From Calendula officinalis (lineage: Eukaryota; Streptophyta; Magnoliopsida; Asterales; Asteraceae), in contig OY970830.1 in the NCBI GenBank assembly GCA_963853835.1, forward strand, positions 41,211,466-41,275,465: DNA of 64,000 nucleotides, read 5' to 3'. The notes beneath the pieces are model-generated. The model did no database searches. It saw only the letters and a program-made list of their open reading frames with translations, and was not told the origin of the DNA. Made by a program: the position numbers and the translations under genes. Below are positions 1 through 11,247 of the stretch, in pieces; position 1 is the first letter of the stretch; every line of letters begins with the position of its first letter.

Positions 1-61
1 AGTATGGTAGGTACTAACGGTTTAAACTAACAGTTCGTGAGATGTTGTGTTTGTTACAGTT

Positions 62-1130
62 ATGGCCGATAGTGATCCCAACCCGTTGATAACCCCAACG
101 GACCCCGAACTGGAAGTCATCGGTACATCTAGGGATGTAAATGCAGAAAGAGAAGACTATATTTTGAGAATGGAAAGCCGGTTAGAGCATCTCCAAAGTC
201 TTGTTGATGGTATGAACCAGAATCAGAATAATCAAACACCAAACTTTCCTCCCATGTCCAACCCCACATTATCCACCCCGAGAATGCAATTTCCCACAAC
301 TCCAGCCTTTATCATGACAGCTCCATTTATGTCAACCTCATCAGAACCCCAACTGATGATGTCACAACCACAATACTTCTACGTTAATCCTAGTCAAGGT
401 ATACCTCAATATCAATTCCTGAATCAACCATACCAATTCATGAAACTATCTTGCACCTTTAAATAATTCCTTGATTGCAAACCCCCTGAATTCAGTGGTA
501 GTAGAGACCCTAATGTTACAATGAACTAGTTAAGAGAGATGGCTAGAACCTTGGATGCTTGTGGATGTGAAGACAAAATTAGGGTGATGTATGCAACCTG
601 TAAATTAACAGGTGGTGCTATGAATTGGTGGGATACTTTGGTTGAACGTCTACCCAAAGAAACAATAAACCGTATAACGTAGGAACAATTTAGAGAGCAA
701 GTATGCAAACGTTATTGTAATACATTTGAGTTGGATAGGATTCGATCAGAATGTCTAAATTTGCGGATGACAGAAAGAATGACGGTAGATGACCTGATCG
801 AGCAGTTTAATGAAAAGTTGAGGTTTGTACAACAGTGGGTACCTAATGAGCCTTCAAGAATAAAACACTTTATCCAAGCATTACGACCTGAATATCGATC
901 GGTAGCTAGACTTGCAACAAATTTCTCACATGCCTGTGATTTCGCGAAGGCAGCTGAAGGCGATATGAACACTCATGATTAGGTGAACAAGGAAAGATCG
1001 AGGTATCAAAAGTATGCAAGTTCGAATCGTAAACAGTCGGGAAGTAATTCAGGTCAGAAAGCACAGTGGTGTGCTAGGTGCAGGTCTTCTCACAATGGTG
1101 CTTATACAACTCACACGATGCGATGTGTCA
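62..1130 (+). pseudogene. Element A gag, N-terminal and capsid part, broken
   Basis: Structural Gag of the chromovirus. The likely start is the ATG at 62 (MADSDPNPL...), preferred over an in-frame upstream codon because an intron-acceptor-like pyrimidine run ending in ACAG stops just before it. An N-terminal coiled stretch (REDYILRMESRLEHLQSL) and a Pro/Gln-rich linker lead into the retrotransposon gag domain, visible in pieces: GGAMNWWDTLVERLP near 610-660 and LRFVQQWVPNEP near 820-855. In-frame stops near 463, 528, 680 and 980, with shifts between pieces, make it non-functional. The first cysteine-rich motif (CARC) precedes the insertion at 1131; the rest resumes at 6298. Confidence 0.82.
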
Positions 1131-3539
1131 TGTAACATCCCGAGACCCGACCTAGAATATTTTATTACTTTTGGTAAGTAATATCTTATTGTTTATCATT
1201 TTATTATTTTATATGATTTTATTTGATTTATTTGAATTAATTGTATTTTTAACCATGGGGTTAAAAATTAGTAAAACTGAGATATATAAATGTTAAAATG
1301 ATTTTTACATAACTGGGTTCACTTCTGAACCGGGTAACTAAAAATATCTTCGTTGTTAAATTTGGAGTTAGTTAGGTCTAACTTATTTATCTGCGAACCC
1401 AATAACTTTGTAACGCCCTAAAATTTTAATAATTAAATGATATTACTTTAATTGTTATACTTAAACTTAAAATGAATAATTAATAAATTATTAGACGAGC
1501 TGTAATTAGACGGTTCGTTTTATTAGACGTTATAATTAAATTAGGCGACGTTTCGTTGATTAATAAACGTTCGTATATTACTTAAGTGTAATAAAATGGT
1601 TCGTCTCGAATTTGGACCGGGTTAGTTAATCGTAAAAGTTGAGTGATATTCTTTTGAGTCGGGCCGGCCAAAGGCCAAGGCGGAATTTGTTAGGCTTTTA
1701 ATTGTTTCGGGCTTGAAGCCTATTAGGAAAATTGGTGGTCCATTTAGCTAATTAATTAAAACCCCTAACCTAAAAGATCCGTCCCTCGTTTTCACTTAAA
1801 CTGCCGCAGACCAAAAGCATCTTGGAATGCTCTCTTCTTCTACAACTTACCTTCACCGACAAAGCAATGCTTTGTGATTTATTCGAACAACAAATGGGTT
1901 GGCAGCAACTATTTTATTGCTAGAAATTAGTGGCGGTGGTTTAATTCTTTAAGCCAATCAAAGTTCTCGCCACTTGAGGAGGAGGAAGAATTGATCAAGC
2001 AGCTCACGTGGGATCTAGTGACATTGTGACAATGGGACTTTTGTCTTCTTTTCTTGTTTTAGCGATAAATTATTTTGATCGGACGGTGGCAAGGGACTAG
2101 CCTTTATTCGGTGGTGTGGAATCGAGAGCCAAGCAATCAGTATTATTTCCTCTTTTGTTTTCCTCATCCTTTCTCGCTTTTCGGTTCAGAATCTTAATGT
2201 TTATGTGTTGTTTCCTGGCCATCGTCGACGTCACAGAGCAGGCAGACCGTGTTCTTGTTCCTGAATGGTGCCGAGCAGATGATGAGCAAAATTGGAAACC
2301 AGGATCACCTACTGAGCGTCGGGTTTGAGTGTGCTAGAGTGGGTACCGTTTCTTTGTGCAAGTATTGTGTTCAGCCAAGCCGTACCCGAGCCGATTCTGT
2401 TTCCGTTAGGTATAACTATTCTTCCGAATTTGATTCCTAGTTTAATATGAGCATTGCGATTCTTGAGCTGGATTTTGTTCTTGTAGGTGTCGGGTTTTTT
2501 TTTTTTTAATGTTTCTTTGTATCGGGTCCTTGCTGGATCATTGATAGTATCGGGTTTTAGAGGGTTGAGGGTTTTGTTGCTTTGATCGGTTAACCATGGT
2601 ATTCGTGATCTCGAGTCTTAGTTCTAATTGTTTCGTGTCTATACTAATCGTATCGGTTGACTGCTGTTGTTTAATCACTGGTTTTGTTTTCGGGTTAATC
2701 ACTGGTTTTGGTTAGTGTCGGGTTGGGTAAAAACCGTGGTTGATTGGCTAAACGTTTTATTGATCGAAAAACCCGGAAACCGAAACGAACCTAACGGTTC
2801 TTGGTTTCCTAAATCGAAAGAGATTTTCAAAGAAGAAGTAAAATAATTCTTAAATAAGTTTCTGAGTTAAAAATGGATTGTCGGGAGTATCGGGATCATG
2901 TCTGGATTCAAACGGGGTTTAATTAATAAGCTGGAATTTTCAACAGAAACTGTTCTCCGAGTTCGGGGCAATTTTTACCACACTTAAAATACGATTTTGG
3001 ATTTTTGGCCCGTGCTGGTCTCTAGTTTTATGAGTCCTCTTTCCAATGCCGCTAACGGCTCGTTAATCTGATATACGGTTTAAAAGTTATCACTGTTTTA
3101 GTAACCTATCACAGAATAGTTTCCGTTCAACTATTCTGTCTTGTGAGCCTGTTTTGACCCCTTTCTGTTTGGATTTAGTTCCCGAAGTCTTCTGACAAAT
3201 TGTATTCCTCTGAGCCGTGCAGCTACTGTAAAAATTTGATTATATTCTAGTGAACGGTTTAGGAATTATAACAGTTCCCGCGGGGGTGTCGGGTTCTGGC
3301 AGAATGTTTTGAAATGAGTTTTGAGCCAAGTTTTAATTCGAGTTTTATTATGCGATGTAGGACCTTCTAGGAACTGATTTGTGACTCGTACGTGCCGAGT
3401 ATATCTAGGAGCTTACGGTCATACGAGGTGGGTAATCTCACTATAAACTTGTACTTACTTTCGATTCATGATTTTGTGCTATGTGTTGTGAATTGTCTTG
3501 TTGATTGAGTTTGAGTATTGATTGGGTGATTTATTTGAG

Positions 3540-3600
3540 TTATCTGTGATTTGAGTTATCTGGAGCCTGAGTTATCTGAGTTTTGAGTTCTTGAGTTAAA
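3540..3600 (+). repeat. GAGTTATCT-type short tandem array in the family C LTR
   Basis: Imperfect direct repeats of GAGTTATCT/GAGTTCTTGAGTT run through this stretch and recur at about 62315-62395 in the second copy with one extra unit. They sit just upstream of the paired hairpins. Confidence 0.6.
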
Positions 3601-3630
3601 ACATTAAACATAATATACTTGAGTTGTCTT

Positions 3631-3691
3631 GGCACCGAAGAGTACTGGTGCCAGACGTTTTGACTCAACACCGAAGAGTATAGGTGTTGAG
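3631..3691 (+). other. Two adjacent hairpins with nearly the same loop, family C LTR copy 1
   Basis: GGCACC/GGTGCC (3631-3652) and CTCAACACC/GGTGTTGAG (3664-3691) each enclose a 10-base loop beginning GAAGAGTA. The same pair occurs in copy 2 (62427-62448 and 62460-62487) with stems retained. The function is unknown. Confidence 0.6.
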
Positions 3692-5466
3692 CCTTGAGTT
3701 GTGTGAGGCGGGTCGAGGTTGATCTCTCGTCCCAAGTCACACAAGCGCGCTATATAAATTTAAAATCTGAGAAAATAAACTTGAGTAATTGAGAATTGAG
3801 TAGAGTCTCTAGGGATCACTTATGTGGCTTGAGTTGTTTGTAATTACTTGTTTATTTTGATATTATTCACTCAGCGGTGGCTGACCCCAATCACTCCCCC
3901 ATTCTACAGGTACTAGCAAGGGCAAAGAGAAGGTCAATGGTTGATGAGCTGCGTTTCTATTTTTATATTTGTGGATTTGGATTAAAACCTTTATTTCGAA
4001 TCAAACATGTTTTGTTTTAAAATCTTTTATTATTCCGCATTTAAACCACGAGACGGTTTTATATTTTTATTCATGAGTTGGGACCTTTGAGTTACTTGTA
4101 CTCTTGGGGAAATTGTTTTATTTTATTATTTAAAAATTTTAAATTTCCCTTGATTTTTGGGATGTTACAAACTTGTACTGTGTTAAATGAAAATACCTGT
4201 GTTGGGGGGAGGGGGTACGTGTTATTGAGGGGGGCAAGTGTCAATTTTGCTCTTCTCTTTCTTTCTCCTTTGCCAGACACGACACAACACACACACATAC
4301 ACTTTTCTTGAGTTTTCTTCCAAAATTGATGATAATTGCTTGAAGATCTTGCCTCCTTTTTGTGATTTTCGGAATTTTGAAGCTAGATTAAGTAAGTTTT
4401 CTTCTTTCCTAAGCTAGGGTTCATGTTCTTGAGCTTGATTGGATTAGGGTTCTTGAGTTAAGTGGGTTTTTATGAAATTATTGATGAATCTTGCTTGTAA
4501 TTCGAAATTGTTAGATGAATTAGAGATTATTTGAGTTCTTGCAAGCATTGTATGGATTGTTGTTAGTTATGGCTTATTTGGTGAAGTTTTCATGAAGCTC
4601 CATCAATGGTGTTCTTGGGAAGAAGATGGAGTTCTTCCCTATCTTGGTGAATTGTGTATTTTGGCATTCTTGATGTTGTTTTAGACTAATTATGCATGTT
4701 GAAATGGTAATTGTTATTTATGCAGATTGCTAGTTACTTGTTATGAAATGCATAAAAGTTAGTAGTGTTTGGCTAGGATGAAATTTGGTAATAAACTAGC
4801 TAATTTATGGATTGTTGACTTTGGTCAAACCTGTGAGTTGACTTTAGTCTTGTGTGACCTGTAAACTTAATTATCAATTCCATGTCATTTATGTGCTAGT
4901 TGGCTAATTGGGAAGTATGATTATATTAGTTTTGGGTCTTGACCCGTTTGATTGACAATTGGTGCAATTTGACCTAAATAAGGTCAAAGATGGTTAAACT
5001 TGCAATTGGATGCAAGTAACATGTTAGTTATGTAATTTTGATGTTGATCAAGTAGGATATCTCATTGGAAGGTGTTGTGTAAATTCCCGAATCATTATTC
5101 TCATTTTGACCCGTTTGGGCCTAATATGTGCAACTTGGTTAAAATTGCATGATGGGTTGGCTTAATGAAATTCTAGACTTGGTAATTGCTATATGTGGGA
5201 ATGCAAGTATTTAGTTGTAAGTGTTGCATGAATATGTGGTCTTGAACTATATTACTTGTTGCAAAAATTAGTGATTTCGGGTGACTAATTCGGTATTCGT
5301 TTTGTACAGGAAAAGGGAAGGAGCCTCAGTGATAGAAGATTACTGAGCTCGGTACAAAAAGGAAGCTAAGGTGAGTGGATTTAACCTTCTTCTTGTGTGA
5401 TGTACAAAGGTTTTTGTATGGTAGACTTGTAGGAGAAAAATGCAGCATTTTGGCTGATCTTGAGGA

Positions 5467-5652
5467 GATAGCGGCGCTATCTCTATGATAGCGGCGCTAT
5501 CTCTGCTTCGTTTTTGGAAAATTGAACAGCGGCCCGAAATAGTGTTTGGTATTGAGATAGCGGACGCTATCTTTTGGCAGATAGCGGCGCTATCTTCGGA
5601 TAGCGGCGCTATCTTATGGAAAGATAGCGATGCTATCTTGGATAGCGCTATC
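5467..5652. repeat. Cluster of seven GATAGCG-n-CGCTATC palindromes
   Basis: Imperfect palindromes with arms GATAGCG/CGCTATC lie at 5467, 5487, 5556, 5580, 5599 and 5623, and a perfect 12 bp GATAGCGCTATC at 5641. They lie within the family A solo LTR. The element A 3' LTR has five more degenerate copies at the equivalent place (50956-51103). Confidence 0.8.
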
Positions 5653-6297
5653 TTGGCTGGTTTTGGGAAAATTTATTTTTTCTTGGTTTTAATAATTTTC
5701 TGGTGGTACCATTAATTGTGGGATTATTAATGGTAGTATGTGCACATGTTTTCTAGAGGTTAGCTATGAGTGGGTTTTGGCTAGGCTTCGTTACTATTGG
5801 ATGGGGTGCTCGGACTCCTACGGATGTGTTCCGTCAGGGGGGACTACAGTGCCAATAGTAAAGTAGCCATCACTAAACTGTTGTTCGGCCAACAACAGTT
5901 GTAGGTTCTGCGCTAGACCGCCGATACTCTTATAACGTCCAATTGCTTGTGGAAGTTTGGACGAGTTTCAAGATTGATTTCTCTTGTCTCTAATTTGTTG
6001 TGGTTATGCAAATTGATAGTTATTTCTATTCACTTAGCTTTGTGCTAATCCCTCATTTGTTGACTCTTTTCAGGTTGTGGATTTTTCTTGACTAGAGTCG
6101 GGCTTTGGAAGGCTGACCGTACTCTGATTTTGTAAACCGGGTCGAGCCTGTTTTTAGTAACACCTTTAAATGTTTTATATATTTGGTTAATATGTAAATG
6201 TTTTATGATGTGTAATAATTTAGGACTTATGTCTTTTCTAAAAATCGCTTCCGTATGTTTAAAAAAAATGGCTCTAAGATTGTGGTGTTACATGTCA

Positions 6298-6402
6298 GGT
6301 GTGGTCAGTACGGGCACAATTTGAATAATTGTCGATTCCCTCGAAGTGTATGTTGGAATTGCCATAAAGAGGGCCACAAATCCGGTGATTGTCCATCATA
6401 AA
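6298..6402 (+). pseudogene. Element A gag zinc knuckles
   Basis: This stretch resumes gag after the solo LTR. The knuckle CGQYGHNLNNC is completed by cysteine codons left of the insertion at 1131. A second knuckle, CWNCHKEGHKSGDC, has the CX2CX4HX4C spacing of retroviral nucleocapsid motifs that bind RNA. A TAA at 6400-6402 follows. The reading frame carries directly across the insertion once one copy of the TGTCA duplication is discounted. Confidence 0.85.
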
Positions 6403-6407
6403 GGAAG

Positions 6408-6763
6408 TTGGGTTCGGGATCCGGGTCGGTTGGGGGATCGGTGGCATCATCTCCTCAGAAGAGGAAGAATCGTCCTACACCAGAGGGTCGAGCATTTAAG
6501 ATGACGGTGGAAGAGGCTACCACTACTGACGATGTCATCACTGGTATGTTCCCGATAAATAACATTGATGCTCGTGTGTTGTTTGATTCTGGAGCTAATC
6601 GCTCATTTATTTCTGTGGATTTCTGTGCAAAATTAAATTTACCTACATATGTGGTAACTACCCCATTGGAAGTGGAGGTAGCTGATGGTAATGTGGTACC
6701 GGTCACAACATCTGTGGCTGGAGCAAAAATTGATATTGAATGAGCATGTTTTAAAATGTTTTT
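6408..6763 (+). pseudogene. Element A aspartic protease
   Basis: A retropepsin-type protease that would cut the Gag-Pol polyprotein. The catalytic motif reads VLFDSGANRSFIS, with the aspartate codon at 6585-6587. The second half continues in another frame as DVVLGMDWLS near 6790, so a frameshift separates the halves, with a TGA at 6741-6743. Ser/Gly-rich linker sequence precedes the domain, as usual between nucleocapsid and protease in plant chromoviruses. Confidence 0.85.
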
Positions 6764-7997
6764 TTGCTGTTAATGCCAATATCTGGTTTTGATGTGGTCC
6801 TTGGAATGGATTGGCTTAGTTTAAATAAAGCACTAATTAAGTGTGATAAGAAATTGATTTACTTTCCATTGCCTGACGGGACACACGTAGTGGCCCGCGG
6901 GGATCGGGTTAATACATCTCTCACTATTATTTCATATATGAAAGCCAGAAAATCTCTTGCCAAAGGGTGTAAATCATTTCTTGCCTATGCCATTGATGTC
7001 AGAAAAGAAAAGCAGACTGTTGGAGACATCCGTGTGGTATCGGAATACCCGGAAGTGTTTCCCGATGAGTTACCTGGGTTACCTCCTATTCGGGAGGTAG
7101 AATTTAAAATTGATTTGGTTCCGGGAGCCAGTCCCGTAGCCAAGGCTCCATACATATTGGCACCGTCAGAAATCCGGGAAATGATGACTCAGATACAAGA
7201 ATTGTTGGATAAGTGTTTTATCAGGTCGAGTTCATCACATTGGGGTGCGCCGGTTTTGTTTGTTAAAAATCAAGATGGCACGTTGAGAATGTGCATTGAT
7301 TACCGGGAGTTAAATAAGCGAACAGTTAAAATTAAGTATCCGTTACCGCGTATAGACGACTTGTTTGATCAGTTGCAAGGGGCCTCGTATTTTTCAAAGA
7401 TTGATTTAAGGTCGGGTTACCATCAAGTCCGGGTTCATGAAAACGATATTCCTAAAACCGCATTTGGAACAAGATATGGTCATTATGAATTTTTAGTCAT
7501 GACCTTTCGGTTTGACAAATGCCCCGCTATATTCATGGATCTAATGAACCGGGTATGTCAACCGTTCCTTGATAAATTTGTAATTGTTTTTATCGATGAT
7601 ATACTTATATATTCCAAGACCGAGTTGGATCATGAAAATCACTTGAGGCAAGTTTTAGACACTTTGAAACGGGAACAACTTTATGCTAAGTTCTCGAAGT
7701 GTGAGTTTTGGCTCCGAGAAGTGCAGTTGTTGGGGCATGTAATTTGTAAAGACGGGGTGAAAGTTGATCCTTCAAAGATAACGGCGTTTATGAATTGGAG
7801 TGTCCTGAAGACTCCATCTGAAATTAAACGTTTTCTGGGGTTGGCCGGTTATTATAGAAGGTTTATCAAGAATTTTTCAAAGATTTCTAGCCCATTAACA
7901 AAGTTGACCCGAAAAGATGTTCTATATCGGTGGGGTGATGAACAAGAAAAGGCGTTTCAAACCTTGAAACAGTTATTGTGCCAAGCTCCAATACTTG
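6764..7997 (+). pseudogene. Element A protease end and reverse transcriptase
   Basis: An open frame of over 400 codons covers the end of protease (DVVLGMDWL) and the reverse transcriptase fingers and palm: LRMCIDYRELNK, KIDLRSGYHQ, TAFGTRYGHYEFLVM and FVIVFIDDILIYSK. The catalytic YxDD box reads FIDD. The usually conserved stretch after VM is changed to TFRFDKCPA, a sign of decay. The frame stops at 8000-8002 only because element B was inserted after 7997. RNase H continues at 47507. Confidence 0.9.
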
Positions 7998-8454
7998 TGT
8001 GACAGCTCGATATTTCTGGTATGTAATCTCATTTCATTTCTAAACTTTCTTTATTTAGAAAGTTCATTTATAAACATTTATATTTCTGGCATCCAAACAC
8101 TCAACAAAAACATTTCATTTTCACCATGCATCAGTGTTTGACTATTTTAATCAACACAACATTTCATTTTAATTGTGGGGACACTCTTGAGCTAAAACAT
8201 TCAAAAAATATTAATGCACACTAAAACAAATTTAACTAATTTAAACGAGACTCGATTGAACAAAAACCAAAATCGACACCTTGACTTACTACCCGACCAC
8301 TAAGTGGCCGAGTACCCTTGCTTGTGACCACCATCTCGGCCGAACCACCTTGTGTGGTGAGGTCTATCCCTTTAAACCTTGATCATATCTCTTGATTGTT
8401 ATCTTTTCAAATTTAAATGAGTCCCAATTTGACTCAAACTCTAGTACCTCACCC

Positions 8455-8462
8455 TATAAATA
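8455..8462 (+). promoter_or_regulatory. TATA box of the element B 5' LTR
   Basis: TATAAATA in a GC-richer setting, followed by telo-box motifs about 20 bases downstream. The same box is kept in the 3' LTR at 21248-21255. It is the likely LTR promoter. Confidence 0.65.
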
Positions 8463-8994
8463 CAACACAATTGTCAAACCCTAAACCCTTTACACCCTTG
8501 AAAGTCGTCGGCCACCACCATCTCCATCACGAGTTCGACACCGAGCAATCCGCAACCCTCATACGTTCGTTTTGATCTCGTTTGTTCTTCGATAGCAAGG
8601 TAATACCCGATCCCCTTTTGTTCTTCCTTGTTTCGGTGTATGATTTGAACCAGAGACCATGGCCTAAGGCCAAATGGTCTCGGTTAGCCACTACCTCCGA
8701 CGCATGCATGCATGCATACGTGTGCATGTATGTGTCGTTTTCTTGTTCGTTTCGATTGATCAGTTATTCGTTTATTTTGATTATATAAACCTTAATCTAG
8801 TCGTTTGTTGTTAATGTTAAAACTAGATCTAACCTTTGAAGCATTGTTGAAGCCCTATTTTGACCCTGATTGTAATTAACCCTATTCGAACCACCAAACC
8901 TATCGGGTCTTGGCCATTCGGCCGACCCATAACCCGAACCCTAAGTGAGACCCGAGCCGATTTTGGTGTTCCACTCGATCTAGACCTTTGATCC

Positions 8995-9062
8995 TAACCC
9001 TAGTCCAAAACCCTAACCCCAATCCAAACACTAACCCTAATCGAACCCTAGGTCAAACCCTA
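8995..9062. repeat. Telo-box like CCCTAA-rich tract
   Basis: Repeated AACCCTAA/ACCCTAG-type units interspersed with other bases, within the element B 5' LTR; equivalent to 33532-33607 in the 3' LTR. Too irregular for a telomere. Confidence 0.6.
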
Positions 9063-9279
9063 ATATACCTTGGTTGACTTTTGTTGATCTTCAATGACTA
9101 GATTTGACCATCATTGACCCGAAATCATGTAAAAACTAAACCTAATTCGTAAACTCTAACCCTAGCCGAAATATAGTTGACTATTGTTGGCTTTTGTGAA
9201 CTTTTGTTGACCATAGTTTGACCCACAAGTGAAACCGGGTCAAGGCTTGTGCTTGACCCAACCGTTGGACCCAAACCCG

Positions 9280-9600
9280 AATACCTAATAGGGCCAAGGC
9301 CTGTACTTGGCCCATTAGATGTAACCAAGCCCATTGGGCCAAACTTTAATCAACCCATTAGCAACCAAACACATTTGGGCCAAAGCCCAAACCTTTGGCC
9401 CATTACTTACCCAAACCGAGCACAATCCATGGCCCAACCTATTCGGACCTAAGCCCAAACCAAAGCCCTAGTGGCCCATCTTGGCGGGCCTTGGCCCAAG
9501 TGCCGGCCCATTAAGCCAATCTAGGCCCATTAAGCCCAACCCTAGCCCATTTCATTTTGAGCCCATTAAGTAATTCATTTCCACCCATTAAGGCCCAATA
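9280..9600. repeat. GGCCCA/TGGGCC-dense tract in the LTR
   Basis: GCCCA and GGCCCA recur every 10-20 bases on both strands. The matching part of the 3' LTR is 33830-33900 plus 46126-46410, where a roughly 45-base extra stretch of the same kind is present. Confidence 0.65.
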
Positions 9601-10694
9601 ACCCAAGTTCACTCGATGTCACAAAACATATAACATAACGCAAATCATATATCATAAACAATTATAAATTATATCGACTGTGTTAGCTTAGTCTAATTAG
9701 AAAACATTATTACGTTTAGGAAGCTAGGAGTCTGTGAAGGAGTCCTCTATCCTATCAAGTGCTAAGCTTTGCCCAGGTTAGTCCACAACCCCCTTTACTA
9801 CTTTTTACTGTTTTATAAACTATCGGGGTGAAAAACATAAACTATGCTACTGTTACTATGACTATGCCACAACTATACATTTTCATTATCGCGTTGGCAT
9901 GACAAACAATTATTATACTGGACTAAGGTTACCGGCAATCATTAACTAGTGGGTCTAGACCATGGATATGCAGATAGTACTATTGGCTGACACTTATCCT
10001 CCCAACATTATTTGATCACTACTTGGTTATCTAAGACATCTTACGGGAGGGTATATCAATAAAAGAACGATAACATATTGGAGTTGAAGTGTTAATTGTG
10101 GACTTATGGGTTGGTATATTAACTCAATAGACTAGCTACCTGTTGGGGATAACAGTCATGCGATGTCAAACGTAACAACTTATACAACACTTTTTCATAA
10201 ACAAAACTAGTAATTGTAGATATTCTACAATTACATTTCATTTTCATACTTATTTCTCATAACATGACAGTGTTGAACTTATACTTTTTCAGTCATAAAG
10301 GTATTTTCATAACAATCATTTTGGGTAGCAAACACAATACTTTTACCATAAACAATAACCCTGTGGATTCACTCAACATTATTTGTTGACCCTTTTAGTT
10401 TATGTTTTTCAGGTGCACAGTGAGACTGGAGGATATAAGCAAATGGATTGTCGTGAGCCATGAATAAAACATTAAGTTTACGAACAATCATTTCATTTTT
10501 AAACAATTTCTATTTTAGGAAACTGCTATTTTTGGAAACTTTCTGTTTTTAGGAAGTAAGACTATTTTCATTTGATATTTGCGTGGTTGTTTCTTTACTT
10601 AATTTTTTCTATGTTGTCATGAACGTTACACCTCCGTTCTTTCGCAAAACATTTTAAATGAAGTAAAACTCATTTTTGGCGGGGTGTGACAGAT

Positions 10695-10706
10695 TGGTAT
10701 CAGAGC
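10695..10706 (+). promoter_or_regulatory. Element B primer binding site
   Basis: TGGTATCAGAGC, complementary to the 3' end of initiator methionine tRNA, three bases after the 5' LTR. It would prime minus-strand DNA synthesis. Confidence 0.9.
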
Positions 10707-10947
10707 TTAAGTTATAGTGAATTAGCAAGCCTAGTCTATAAATACAAAAGATTTTTGGACAAAACAAAACTTTTTACAAAACAAAAATATTCATGGCCCG
10801 CTGAGTCTCATATCCTGAAGTTTCATTGTTCTTAGACTAGAACAATTTCCCTAGTTAGTATTGCCTTAGAATAGCATTTGCATGTGTTACGTCAGAGAGC
10901 CCAAAAATTTTAATAATCTAATGGTTTTATACGTCGTGCTAAGCAGA

Positions 10948-11247
10948 ATGTCGTCAGCGAGTGTTATTGATGTTTCGTCCGACTCCGAGTACGACAGTGA
11001 TCAGAGTACTGCTACGTCTAGAAGACGTGTTACGCCTCCTACGTCTCCAAGACCATTGTATACGTCGTCGCCATTTCCGATATTGTCAGCAGATTGGCTT
11101 CGCCCCAACCAGCCTCCTGTCCCAGTGTATCCTAATGGACCCCCTGATCTCAAGCCTGGAGAGCGTCCTTATCTATATCGACGGGAGAAAGATGGTGATA
11201 TCTATATAGCATCAAGACGACGTCCAGAGCCTGAGGAAGATGATTAG
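10948..11247 (+). CDS. Short acidic ORF between primer site and gag of element B
   Basis: A 99-residue open frame from the ATG at 10948; an upstream in-frame start at 10882 would add 22 residues. The N-terminus reads VIDVSSDSEYDSD, a hydrophobic patch followed by Ser/acidic residues that resembles a SUMO-interaction motif. A Pro-rich middle and a C-terminal part with PNGPPDLKPGERPYLYRR and an acidic tail follow. I do not recognise a named family. It is intact although the neighbouring gag and pol are decayed. It may be an element-encoded accessory protein or a chance survivor. Confidence 0.5.
   Translation: MSSASVIDVSSDSEYDSDQSTATSRRRVTPPTSPRPLYTSSPFPILSADWLRPNQPPVPVYPNGPPDLKPGERPYLYRREKDGDIYIASRRRPEPEEDD

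Larger units (their letters stand above)
1409..4169 (+). mobile_element. Family C solo LTR, copy 1
   Basis: A 2761 bp sequence starting TGTAACGCCC and ending GATGTTACA, flanked by AACTT at 1404-1408 and 4170-4174. The element A 3' LTR lacks it at the same site. A second copy lies at 59896-62966. The two agree best over their 3' halves (about 2700-4169 against 61460-62966). No gag or pol is present. Probably a gypsy LTR judging from length and termini, but no internal region in this window shows the parent. The short open frames in it are not supported as genes. Confidence 0.88.
1131..6292 (+). mobile_element. Solo LTR of the element A family, interrupted by a family C solo LTR
   Basis: Starts TGTAACATCCCGAGACC and ends GGTGTTACA, as does the 3' LTR of element A at 49397-51744, and it aligns to that LTR along its length once the nested 1409-4169 insertion is removed. 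It is flanked by the 5 bp duplication TGTCA (1126-1130 and 6293-6297). No coding sequence accompanies it, so it is a solo LTR, the product of LTR-LTR recombination. Its host site is the gag zinc-knuckle coding region of its own family. Confidence 0.9.
7998..10691 (+). repeat. Element B 5' LTR
   Basis: Starts TGTGACAGC and ends GGGTGTGACA directly before the primer binding site. It holds a TATA box, many telo-box type AAACCCTAA motifs (8475-8488, 8995-9062), a (CATG)n run at 8703-8718, and a 9280-9600 tract dense in GGCCCA/TGGGCC. Unlike the 3' LTR it contains no later insertion. The short open frames in it are not credible genes. Confidence 0.9.

Noticed and set aside
2116..2440. Two overlapping small open frames in the family C LTR
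   Set aside because: Not conserved in the second copy at 59896-62966.
8995..9062. Interstitial telomere
   Set aside because: CCCTAA units are irregular and repeated in both element B LTRs, so they belong to the LTR.
9125..9452. Open frames on both strands in the GGCCCA-rich tract
   Set aside because: Low-complexity Pro/Gly/Gln products of the repeat; not kept in the 3' LTR.
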